A program made the translations under genes and the position numbers. A stretch of 64,000 bases of DNA from Streptomyces sp. R28 (GTDB lineage Bacteria; Actinomycetota; Actinomycetes; Streptomycetales; Streptomycetaceae): contig NZ_CP163439.1 in assembly GCF_041052385.1 (NCBI RefSeq), positions 1,612,001 to 1,676,000 on the forward strand. Direction: 5' to 3'. Below are positions 54,018-60,982 of this stretch, piece by piece (positions within the stretch are counted from its first letter, which is position 1; each line of letters opens with the position of its first letter). The notes beneath the pieces were generated by a model. It searched no databases. It saw only the letters and a list, made by a program, of their open reading frames with translations, and was not told the origin of the DNA.

Positions 54018-54779
54018 TCAGCCGACGCCGGCGTTGAGGAAGATGCCGCCGTCGACGACGAGCGTCTGCCCCGTGACCCAGTCGGACTGGTCCGAGGTGA
54101 GGAACGCGGCGGCGCCGCCGATGTCGGAGGGCACGCCGAGCCGGCCCAGCGGGTAGGCAGCGGCGGCCTCGGCCTCGCGGCCCTCGTACAGGGCCTGGGC
54201 GAACTTGGTCTTCACCACGGCCGGGGCGATCGCGTTGACCCGCACCTTGGGGGCGAACTCGTGCGCCATCTGCTGGGTGAGGTTGATCATCGCGGCCTTG
54301 CTGACGCCGTAGGCGGCGATGAACGGCGAGGGCGCGATGCCCGCGACGGAGGCGATGTTGACGATCGCGCCGCCGTTGTCCTTCTGCCAGGCGTGCCAGG
54401 TCTTCTGCGCGAAGCCCAGCGCCGAGATCACGTTGGTCTCGAAGACCTTGCGCGCGACACCCAGGTCCAGGTCGGCGAGCGGCCCGAACACCGGGTTGGT
54501 ACCGGCGTTGTTGACCAGGTAGTCGACCCGGCCGAAGGCCTCCATGGCGCGCTCGACGGCGACGGCCTGGTGGGCCTCGTCGTGCGCCTTGCCGGCCACG
54601 TAGATCGCGCGCTCGGCGCCGAGCTGCTCGACGGCCTCCTTGAGGGCGTCCTCGCCCCGGCCGGTGATGACGACGCGGTCGCCGCGTGCCACGAGAGCCT
54701 CGGCGACGCCGTAGCCGATGCCGCGGCTGGCGCCCGTGACGAGGGCGACCTTGCCGGAGAGTTCAGGCAGTTCAGTCAT
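54018..54779 (-). CDS. Short-chain dehydrogenase/reductase
   Basis: The 253-residue classical SDR has the cofactor motif TGASRGIG at 15-22, NNAG at 90-93 and the catalytic Ser144, Tyr157 and Lys161 (AAYGVSKAAM). Similar to FabG-like and glucose-1-dehydrogenase-like enzymes; the substrate is unknown. Second gene of a two-SDR operon, 20 nt after the upstream SDR. Confidence 0.9.
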   Translation of the reverse strand: MTELPELSGKVALVTGASRGIGYGVAEALVARGDRVVITGRGEDALKEAVEQLGAERAIYVAGKAHDEAHQAVAVERAMEAFGRVDYLVNNAGTNPVFGPLADLDLGVARKVFETNVISALGFAQKTWHAWQKDNGGAIVNIASVAGIAPSPFIAAYGVSKAAMINLTQQMAHEFAPKVRVNAIAPAVVKTKFAQALYEGREAEAAAAYPLGRLGVPSDIGGAAAFLTSDQSDWVTGQTLVVDGGIFLNAGVG

Positions 54780-54799
54780 GTCGGTTGTGTCCCAGTTCC

Positions 54800-55561
54800 C
54801 TAGTCGAGCGGTCCGCCGGCGACGTACAGCACCTGGCCGGAGACGAAGCCGGCCGCATCGCCGGTGAAGAAGGCGATCGCGTTGGCGATGTCGTCCGGCT
54901 CGCCGACCCGGGCCACCGGGATCTGGGTGGCGGCGGCGGCCTTGAAGTCCTCGAAGCCCATGCCGACGCGGTCGGCGGTGGCCTTGGTCATCTCGGTGGC
55001 GATGAAGCCGGGGGCGACGGAGTTGGCGGTGACGCCGAACTTGCCGAGTTCCTTGGCGAGGGTCTTGGTGAAGCCCTGGAGGCCGGCCTTGGCGGCGGAG
55101 TAGTTGACCTGGCCGCGGTTGCCGAGCGCGGAGGACGAGGAGAGGTTGACGATGCGGCCGAAGCCCGCGTCCACCATGTGCTTCTGGCAGGCCTTGGACA
55201 TCAGGAAGGCGCCGCGCAGGTGCACGTTCATGACGGTGTCCCAGTCGGCGACGCTCATCTTGAACAGCAGGTTGTCACGGAGCACGCCCGCGTTGTTGAC
55301 CAGGATCACCGGGGCGCCGAGCTCCTCGGCGATCCGCGCGACGGCCGCCTCGACCTGCGCCTCGTCGGAGACGTCGCAGCCGACCGCGATGGCCTTGCCG
55401 CCGGCCGCGGTGATCTTCTCCACGGTGTCCTTGCAGGCGGCCTCGTCGAGGTCGATCACGGCGACCGCGCGGCCTTCGGCGGCCAGTCGCACGGCGGTGG
55501 CGGCGCCGATGCCGCGCGCTCCGCCGGTGACTACGGCGACCCGCTGCTCAGTGGTGGACAT
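54800..55561 (-). CDS. 3-oxoacyl-ACP/CoA reductase-like SDR (FabG family)
   Basis: The 253-residue protein has TGGARGIG at 12-19, NNAGVLRDNLLFKMSVADWDTVMNVHL, catalytic Tyr154 and Lys158 (VNYSAAKAGLQGFTKTLAKEL) and a SVAPGFIATEMT ending. These are FabG-type, often seen in actinobacterial fatty-acid and sterol pathways. The ATG follows GAGGAG. Its promoter holds a TgAGCGacCGCTtA dyad, suggesting a TetR-family regulator elsewhere. Confidence 0.9.
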   Translation of the reverse strand: MSTTEQRVAVVTGGARGIGAATAVRLAAEGRAVAVIDLDEAACKDTVEKITAAGGKAIAVGCDVSDEAQVEAAVARIAEELGAPVILVNNAGVLRDNLLFKMSVADWDTVMNVHLRGAFLMSKACQKHMVDAGFGRIVNLSSSSALGNRGQVNYSAAKAGLQGFTKTLAKELGKFGVTANSVAPGFIATEMTKATADRVGMGFEDFKAAAATQIPVARVGEPDDIANAIAFFTGDAAGFVSGQVLYVAGGPLD

Positions 55562-55578
55562 GAATGACTCTCCTCGGG

Positions 55579-55592
55579 TGAGCGACCGCTTA
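55579..55592. promoter_or_regulatory. 14-bp palindromic site upstream of the SDR operon
   Basis: TGAGCGACCGCTTA is a dyad with two unpaired outer positions, 18-31 bp before the start codon. It has the shape of TetR-type operators; no regulator gene is adjacent. Confidence 0.45.
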
Positions 55593-55699
55593 GTACCTTC
55601 GATGGACGTGACGCTAGAAGTCCTGGCACGCGGTGTCAACGGCCACCGCGCGCATGTGATCCATTACCTGATCCGTAACCCGATCTGTAACCCGATCCG

Positions 55700-56110
55700 T
55701 CACTTCACCAACAGATCGAGCAGCCGCTCCGTCTCGGCCGCCGGATCCGATGTCAGGCCGGTGTGCACGGGCCCCGGCTGGACGACCGTCGAGCGGGGCG
55801 CGATCAGCCAGCGAAAGCGCCGCCCGGCATCGTCGGCCCCGGCCTGCCCCGCCGCGTCGCCGCCCGCGCAGACGCCCTCGACGGCACGGAGTGCGGCCCG
55901 TACCCCGGCGACGTCGGCAGCGGGATCCAGCGCCCGCAGTCTGGTCTCGTCCAGGTGGGTCCGCGCGGCGACGAAGGACCGGGCGCGGCAGTACACGAGC
56001 ACGCCCGCGTTGAGGCACTCGCCGCGCTCGATGCGCGGGACGACCCGCAGCAGCGCGTACTCGAAGACGTCCTGCGTGCGGGAGCGGGTCCCCAGGGTGC
56101 GCTCGCTCAC
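55700..56110 (-). CDS. DUF3037-family protein
   Basis: The 136-residue protein has the DUF3037 opening FEYALLRVVPRIERGECLNAGVLVYCRARSFVAARTHLDETRLRALDPAAD. Its GTG start overlaps the stop of the HipA-like gene by 4 bp, so they are made together. DUF3037 genes are regularly next to HipA-like kinase genes in bacteria; the pair's function is not known. A lysine ends the chain with no extra domain. Confidence 0.88.
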   Translation of the reverse strand: MSERTLGTRSRTQDVFEYALLRVVPRIERGECLNAGVLVYCRARSFVAARTHLDETRLRALDPAADVAGVRAALRAVEGVCAGGDAAGQAGADDAGRRFRWLIAPRSTVVQPGPVHTGLTSDPAAETERLLDLLVK

Positions 56111-56862
56111 TTGATCCCCTCGATGCGTTCATGGATGACGGCGGCCCGTGCGACCAGTGGCTGCGCGTACGCCTTCCTCAGTGCGTCCGCCGACTCGAAC
56201 CCCGGCTCGTCCGCGAGCCACACGCCGGGGATCTCGGCGGTCACCTCGGCGAGCAGTTCCTCGGTGACCAGCGGCGCCAACTCGGCCGCGGCTGCCCGCA
56301 CATCCGGCGCGAAGGAGGCGAGGGCGTGGTCGGAGGCGTCGTAGGAGCGCGCCGCGGAAGTCTGTGCACCGGGCCAGTTGTGCTGCCAGATCATGGTCGC
56401 GCCGTGGTCGATGAGCCACAACTCGCCCTGCCACATCAGCAGGTTGGGGTTGCGCCAGGAGCGGTCGACGTTGTTCACCAGGGCGTCGAACCAGACGATC
56501 CGGCCGGCGTCCTCGGGGCTCACCTCGAAGGCGAGCGGGTCGAAGCCGAGCGCGCCCGAGAGGAAGTCCATGCCGAGGTTGGTGCCGCCGCTGGACTTGA
56601 GCAGCCCCTGCACCTCCTGGTCGGGTTCACCGAGCCCCAGTACCGGGTCGAGCTCCACCGTCACGAGGCGGGGCATCCGCAGGCCCAGCCTGCGGGCGAG
56701 TTCACCGCAGACGACCTCGGCGACCAGCGTCTTGCGGCCCTGTCCGGCGCCGGTGAACTTCATGACGTACGTACCGTGGTCGTCGGCCTCGACGAGTCCC
56801 GGCAGCGAGCCGCCCTCACGCAGGGGGGTGATGAAGCGGGTCGCGACGACTTCCTTGAGCAT
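56107..56862 (-). CDS. HipA-like kinase-fold protein
   Basis: The 251-residue HipA-like kinase has TYVMKFTGAGQGRKTLVAEVVCGELARRLGLRMPRLVTVEL (nucleotide-binding Lys), WFDALVNNVDRSWRNPNLLMWQGELWLIDHGATMIWQHN (catalytic Asp-x3-Asn-like loop and metal-binding IDHG). It is much shorter than E. coli HipA (440) and lacks an adjacent HipB; the DUF3037 gene follows in its place. May phosphorylate a translation or other target. The ATG is taken without a strong SD. Confidence 0.85.
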   Translation of the reverse strand: MLKEVVATRFITPLREGGSLPGLVEADDHGTYVMKFTGAGQGRKTLVAEVVCGELARRLGLRMPRLVTVELDPVLGLGEPDQEVQGLLKSSGGTNLGMDFLSGALGFDPLAFEVSPEDAGRIVWFDALVNNVDRSWRNPNLLMWQGELWLIDHGATMIWQHNWPGAQTSAARSYDASDHALASFAPDVRAAAAELAPLVTEELLAEVTAEIPGVWLADEPGFESADALRKAYAQPLVARAAVIHERIEGIK

Positions 56863-57082
56863 CGCCCCAGGTTACTGGCGCGGGGGCGGGGCGCGGGACG
56901 GCCCGGGTGGGCGGCGGCGGGTTTGCGCCGACAGTAGATCGACAGCCCTGGACAGTGAACCGACAGCTCCGCTTTACCCATCTCGCCGCCGGACCGAGTC
57001 AGGATTTCGGCATCCTCTGAACAGCCGGTCCGCAGGGGCCGTACCTCTCGCCAGATCAAGAATCCGCGGAAGGAACGTCAGC

Positions 57083-57574
57083 ATGACCAGCGAATCAGTT
57101 CAGCCGGTGCCGGGCCCGAGTCGCCGTACCGTCGTGGCGGCGGTCGGCGCGGCGGGGCTCGCCGTCGCGCTGACCGCGTGCGGGTCGGACGACGACGCGT
57201 CGGGCTCGTCCACCGAACAGGGCGCCGTCGGCGGTGGCGCGACCACCGAAGCGAGCGCCGGCTCGTCCGGCGAGGCAGGTGCCGGCGGTGCGGCGCTCGC
57301 GAAGACCGCCGACATCCCGGAGGGCAGTGGCAAGGTCTTCAGCGACGAGAAGGTGGTCGTGTCGCAGCCGACGGCGGGTGACTACAAGGCCTTCTCGACG
57401 ATCTGCACCCATCGGCAGTGTCCGATGACGGACCTGCAGGGCGACACGATCACCTGCGCCTGCCACAAGAGCCAGTTCTCCGTCCTCGACGGCAGCGTGA
57501 AGAAGGGGCCCGCCACCGAGCCGCTGGAGGCCAAGCAGATCAGCGTGGCAGGCGACTCGATCACGCTCGCCTGA
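57083..57574 (+). CDS. Tat-secreted Rieske 2Fe-2S lipoprotein
   Basis: The 163-residue protein has a twin-arginine signal (SRRTVVAAVGAAGLAVALTAC) that also carries a lipobox ending at Cys. A long Gly/Ser/Ala/Glu linker precedes a small Rieske domain with ligands CTHRQC and CACHKSQF. Probably an exported, membrane-tethered electron carrier; the partner is unknown. The ATG follows AAGGA. Similar orphan Rieske lipoproteins are common in Streptomyces. Confidence 0.9.
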   Translation: MTSESVQPVPGPSRRTVVAAVGAAGLAVALTACGSDDDASGSSTEQGAVGGGATTEASAGSSGEAGAGGAALAKTADIPEGSGKVFSDEKVVVSQPTAGDYKAFSTICTHRQCPMTDLQGDTITCACHKSQFSVLDGSVKKGPATEPLEAKQISVAGDSITLA

Positions 57575-57595
57575 CCCGGCGGCGCGGCGCAGGGC

Positions 57596-58246
57596 TCACG
57601 CCCGACCCGCACGGCGTGGACGCTTGAAGCCGCCCAGTATCTCGTCCGTGGTCGCGACCGTGGCGACCAATGCGAGGGTGTGGCGGATCATCGCGGGGGT
57701 GTAGTCCGAGGGCACCCCCGCGATGGCGTCCCGGGCCACGACCACGGCGTAACCCCGGTTCACGGCGTCGAAGACGGCGTTGGGGATCGCCACGTTGGCC
57801 GAGACGCCGGTGACGATCAGCGTGCGGCAGCCGAGGTTGCGCAACAGGGCGTCGACATCGGTGCCCTGGATCGGGGAGAGGCCGTGCAGCCGTCGTACGA
57901 CGAAGTCCTCCTCGGCGACCTCGATCGGCGGTGCCAGGCGTACGGCCATCGTGCCGGACAGCTGCTGGACGGGGAGCCGTTCGGCGGCACGGAACAGGCG
58001 GGCGTTGCGGCCGGCACCGCGGCCGTCGGGGCGGCGTTCGGCGATCGCGTGCATCACCTGGACGCCGCTCTCGTGGGCGACCGCGACCAGCCGGGCGATG
58101 TTGGCGAGGGCTCCGGAGGAGCGGGCCTCCATGGCGAGTTCGGGCAGCGCGCTGTCCGGTCCGACGACGCCCTGCTGGCACTCGACGGTGAGCAGGACGG
58201 TGGTCGCGGGGTCGAGGAGTTCGCTGAGCTGTGCGGGCGACGGCAT
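57596..58246 (-). CDS. Isochorismatase-fold protein lacking the catalytic cysteine
   Basis: The 216-residue protein has the cysteine-hydrolase fold (LLTVECQQGVVG, GTDVDALLRNLGCRTLIVTGVSANVAIPNAVFDAVNRGYAVVVARDAIAG). The usual triad Asp-Lys-Cys is degraded: the Asp position is Glu22, the Lys region has Arg118/Arg119 and the nucleophile position is Ala153 (NVAI for NVCV). It may bind but not cleave its substrate, or use another mechanism; many actinobacterial proteins share this pattern. The ATG follows AGGGGG. Divergent from a PPOX flavoprotein gene. Confidence 0.87.
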   Translation of the reverse strand: MPSPAQLSELLDPATTVLLTVECQQGVVGPDSALPELAMEARSSGALANIARLVAVAHESGVQVMHAIAERRPDGRGAGRNARLFRAAERLPVQQLSGTMAVRLAPPIEVAEEDFVVRRLHGLSPIQGTDVDALLRNLGCRTLIVTGVSANVAIPNAVFDAVNRGYAVVVARDAIAGVPSDYTPAMIRHTLALVATVATTDEILGGFKRPRRAGRA

Positions 58247-58297
58247 GGTTCCCCCTGTGACCGACGGCGGCGTGGGCGGGCGAGCGTAGCCACCTTC

Positions 58298-58346
58298 GCG
58301 TGAGGACGGAACCACCAGCGCGTGGGAGCAGAACCACCATTGCGTG
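58298..58346. repeat. 22-bp iterons between the isochorismatase-like and PPOX genes
   Basis: GCGTG-N8-GAACCACCA starts at 58298 and 58320, and a third GCGTG starts at 58342; the 22-bp period is two helical turns. Likely a regulator-binding array in this divergent promoter. Confidence 0.6.
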
Positions 58347-58370
58347 TGGAGGGAAGACGACTCATCCTTT

Positions 58371-58415
58371 TCTGACGTGATGTCAGAGGATCTCTCCTCT
58401 GACACGACGTGAGAG
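58371..58415. promoter_or_regulatory. Two dyad sites next to the PPOX gene
   Basis: TCTGAC-N5-GTCAGA (58371-58387), then CTCTGACACGACGTGAGAG (58397-58415), lie 13-57 bp upstream of the ATG. The first is a perfect 6-bp dyad; the second shares CTGAC/GTGAGAG elements. Probable operators of the divergent promoter. Confidence 0.5.
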
Positions 58416-58428
58416 AAGAGGGGGCCGC

Positions 58429-58896
58429 ATGACCGTCACTCAGCGCCGGGGCCGGAAGATCATGATGACGCCCGGCGAGCTGGACGAGTTCCTCACCGCC
58501 CAGCGCACCTGCCGGGTCGCCACGGTGTCCGCCGACGGCTTCCCGCATGTCAGCGCACTGTGGTTCGCCTGGGACGGCACCTCGCTGTGGCTGTACTCGG
58601 TCGTCCGCAGCAAGCGGTGGGCCGAGATGTGCCGCGATCCGCGGGTCGCCGTCGTGATCGACACGGGTGAGGAGTACGAGCAGTTGCGCGGCGTCGAACT
58701 GTCCGGCACCGTCGAGTTCGTGGGCGAGAGCCCTCGGGTCGGCGAGCTGCGCGCCGAACTCGACGTGCCCGAGATGCTGTTCGCGCGCAAGAACTTCGGC
58801 CTCGACGAGATGCCGCACGACGGCCGGCACGCGTGGGTGCGGCTGACGCCGGAGAAGATCGTGTCCTGGGACTTCCGGAAGCTGGGAGCGCTGTAG
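58429..58896 (+). CDS. PPOX-class flavin/F420-binding protein
   Basis: The 155-residue split-barrel protein has MTPGELDEFLTAQRTCRVATVSADGFPHVSALWFAWDGTSLWLYSVVRSKRWAEMCRDPRVAVVIDTG and a KNFGLDEM...VRLTPEKIVSWDFRKL ending. These fit the pyridoxamine 5'-phosphate-oxidase-like family, including F420-dependent reductases of actinobacteria. Cofactor and substrate cannot be told from sequence alone. The ATG follows GAGGGGG. Its stop is 6 bp from the LysR stop (convergent). Confidence 0.88.
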   Translation: MTVTQRRGRKIMMTPGELDEFLTAQRTCRVATVSADGFPHVSALWFAWDGTSLWLYSVVRSKRWAEMCRDPRVAVVIDTGEEYEQLRGVELSGTVEFVGESPRVGELRAELDVPEMLFARKNFGLDEMPHDGRHAWVRLTPEKIVSWDFRKLGAL

Positions 58897-58902
58897 GCGG
58901 CG

Positions 58903-59805
58903 TCAGCAGACGTTCTCCCCCGCCTCTTGCAGCGCCCGCACCGCCGCCCGGATCGACGGGCGGCGGTCGGCGTCGGCGCGCCAGACGACGTACACATGGC
59001 GCCGCACCCGCTGCTGCAACGGCACGGTCACGACCCCCGCGGGCATCGGGTGGCGCCCCAGCAGCGGCGCGATGCACACGCCGAGTCCGGCCGCGACCAG
59101 CGCGAGCTGGGTGTGCGTCTCGGGGGCGCGGTGGCCGAGAAGCGGCTCGATGCCCTTGGAGCGCAGGGTGAACATCAGCCACTCGTGACAGAACTCGCCC
59201 TCGCCCCAGGTGATCCACTCGTCCTCGGCGAACTCGGCGAGGTCCACCTCGTCGCGGCCGGCGAACCGGTGCCCCGCGGGCATCGCCACATCGGCCGGAT
59301 CATCCAGGATGTGCGCCTTGACCAGGCCCTCGGGCAGCGCCATCGGCTTGTTGTACCAGTCGAGCACGACGGCCAGGTCGAGGTCGCCGCGGATCACTCC
59401 GGCGATGCCGCTCTCCGGCTCCAGCTCGCAACTGCGCACGCGCAACGCGGGATGCGCCGTGCGCAGGGCGGAGAGCGCGGCCGGGAACAGCCCGCGGGCG
59501 CCCGTCGGGAACGCCGCCAGTCTCAGCTCGCCGACCACCTTTCCGCGCTGCGCCTCCAGGTCGGACTGGGCCAGCTCGACCTGCGACAGGATGCGCGCCG
59601 CATGCTCGGCGAGCAGCCGGCCCGCGTCGGTGAGCCGCACCCCCCGGCCGTTCTTGGCGAGGAGCTGCTGGCCGACCTCCCGCTCCAGCTTCGACATCTG
59701 CTGCGACACGGCCGACGTCGTGATGTGCAGCCCCTCCGCCGCGCCACTGACCGAGCCGTGCCGGGCAAGGGCGTCCAGGGTGCGCAGGCGCTCCAGATTC
59801 AACAT
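58903..59805 (-). CDS. LysR-family regulator
   Basis: The 300-residue protein has an N-terminal HTH (MLNLERLRTLDALARHGSVSGAAEGLHITTSAVSQQMSKLEREVGQQLLAKNGRGVRLTDAG) and a periplasmic-binding-type effector domain to the end. Divergent from an EamA exporter gene 75 bp away, which it most likely controls. The ATG is 7 nt after TAGTAT (59818-59813) without SD (leaderless). The intergenic region holds a 24-bp imperfect palindrome. Confidence 0.93.
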   Translation of the reverse strand: MLNLERLRTLDALARHGSVSGAAEGLHITTSAVSQQMSKLEREVGQQLLAKNGRGVRLTDAGRLLAEHAARILSQVELAQSDLEAQRGKVVGELRLAAFPTGARGLFPAALSALRTAHPALRVRSCELEPESGIAGVIRGDLDLAVVLDWYNKPMALPEGLVKAHILDDPADVAMPAGHRFAGRDEVDLAEFAEDEWITWGEGEFCHEWLMFTLRSKGIEPLLGHRAPETHTQLALVAAGLGVCIAPLLGRHPMPAGVVTVPLQQRVRRHVYVVWRADADRRPSIRAAVRALQEAGENVC

Positions 59806-59818
59806 GTAAGCAATACTA

Positions 59819-59842
59819 CGAGATATCGCGTGCGAAATCTCG
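59819..59842. promoter_or_regulatory. LysR/EamA intergenic palindrome
   Basis: A 24-bp dyad with 6-bp outer arms CGAGAT/ATCTCG and inner arms TCGC/GCGA (22 of 24 positions symmetric). The element CTACGAGAT occurs at 59816 and again at 59849, 33 bp apart. Probable LysR binding site. Confidence 0.6.
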
Positions 59843-59879
59843 ATTGTGCTACGAGATCCGCTGCAGCATCGTTGCTGCC

Positions 59880-60815
59880 ATGACCACCGTCGTCGCCTCC
59901 CGCAACCCGGCCGAAGCCGCCGCCCGCCCACTCCCCCGCGCCCGCCTCGACTGGCGGCTGCGCTTCACCGCCCTCACCCTGATCTGGGGCTTCAGCTTCC
60001 TGCTCATCAAGGTGGGCACCGATGGCTATGCCCCCTTCCAAGTCACGCTCGGGCGGCTGGTGTTCGGTACGGCGGTACTGGCGGCCGCGATGGCGGTGAA
60101 GCGGGAGCGGCTGCCGCGCGGGGCCCGCATGTGGGGGCATCTGGCGGTCGCCGCGTTCCTGCTCAACGCGCTGCCGTTCTCGTTGTTCGCGTACTCCGAG
60201 CTGACGATCCCGTCCACGCTGGCGGGGATCTGCAACGCGACCTCGCCGCTGTGGGGCATGGCCCTGTCCCTGATCGCCCTCTCGGAGGACCGGCCGACGC
60301 GGGTCAGGGTCGCGGGTCTCGGCATCGGCTTCCTCGGTGTGCTGACGGTGCTCGGGGCCTGGCAGGGCTTCGCCGGGCTGGATGCCAGGGGTATGGCGAT
60401 GGCGTTGCTGGCCTCGCTCAGCTACCCGGTCGGCTGGATCTACGTCCGGCGCACGCTGGCCGGCTCCAGCCACTCCCATCTGTCGCTGACCGGTGCCCAG
60501 TTGTTGCTGGCCACCGCGCAACTCGGCGTCGTGACACCGCTGTTCACCTCTTGGCCGACGCGCTTTGCGGTGCTGCCTCTGCTTGCGGTTGTGGCGCTCG
60601 GCGCGCTGGGTACGGGGCTCGCCGTTCTGATCCAGTACGGCCTGGTCGCCGAGGTCGGGCCAACCACGGCTCAGATGGTCACGTACTTCATTCCGGTCAT
60701 CGCGACGGCTGCCGGGGTCGCCGTCCTCGGGGAGTCACTTCGCTGGACCACGCCGGTGGGTGCGGTGATCGTTCTCGTGGGGGCGGCGCTCACTCAGGTG
60801 AAGCGGGGCGCCTAG
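59880..60815 (+). CDS. EamA/DMT-family transporter
   Basis: The 311-residue protein has ten membrane helices in two EamA repeats: FTALTLIWGFSFLLIKVGTDGYAPFQVTLGRLVFG, SELTIPSTLAGICNATSPLWGMALSLIALSEDRPT and EVGPTTAQMVTYFIPVIATAAGVAVLGESLRW. Likely an exporter of amino acids or related metabolites. The ATG is 7 nt after CATCGT with no SD. The divergent LysR gene is its probable regulator. Confidence 0.92.
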   Translation: MTTVVASRNPAEAAARPLPRARLDWRLRFTALTLIWGFSFLLIKVGTDGYAPFQVTLGRLVFGTAVLAAAMAVKRERLPRGARMWGHLAVAAFLLNALPFSLFAYSELTIPSTLAGICNATSPLWGMALSLIALSEDRPTRVRVAGLGIGFLGVLTVLGAWQGFAGLDARGMAMALLASLSYPVGWIYVRRTLAGSSHSHLSLTGAQLLLATAQLGVVTPLFTSWPTRFAVLPLLAVVALGALGTGLAVLIQYGLVAEVGPTTAQMVTYFIPVIATAAGVAVLGESLRWTTPVGAVIVLVGAALTQVKRGA

Positions 60816-60943
60816 AGGGGTGGGGGCGGGTGCATCGGCGGGTGCGGGCCCGATGCGGCTGGTCGCGCCCACGCGGCGGAGCCGCACACCGATACAGCCC
60901 GGCACCCCCGAAGAAGGCTGACTGCCCCTGCCTTCGATTGGCT

Positions 60944-60979
60944 TGCCCCTGCCCCTGCCCCTGCCCCTGCCCCTGCCCC
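60944..60979. repeat. TGCCCC hexanucleotide repeat at the 3' side of the MocR gene
   Basis: About six uninterrupted copies lie just past the stop codon of the MocR gene (noncoding). Confidence 0.9.
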
Positions 60980-60982
60980 CGT

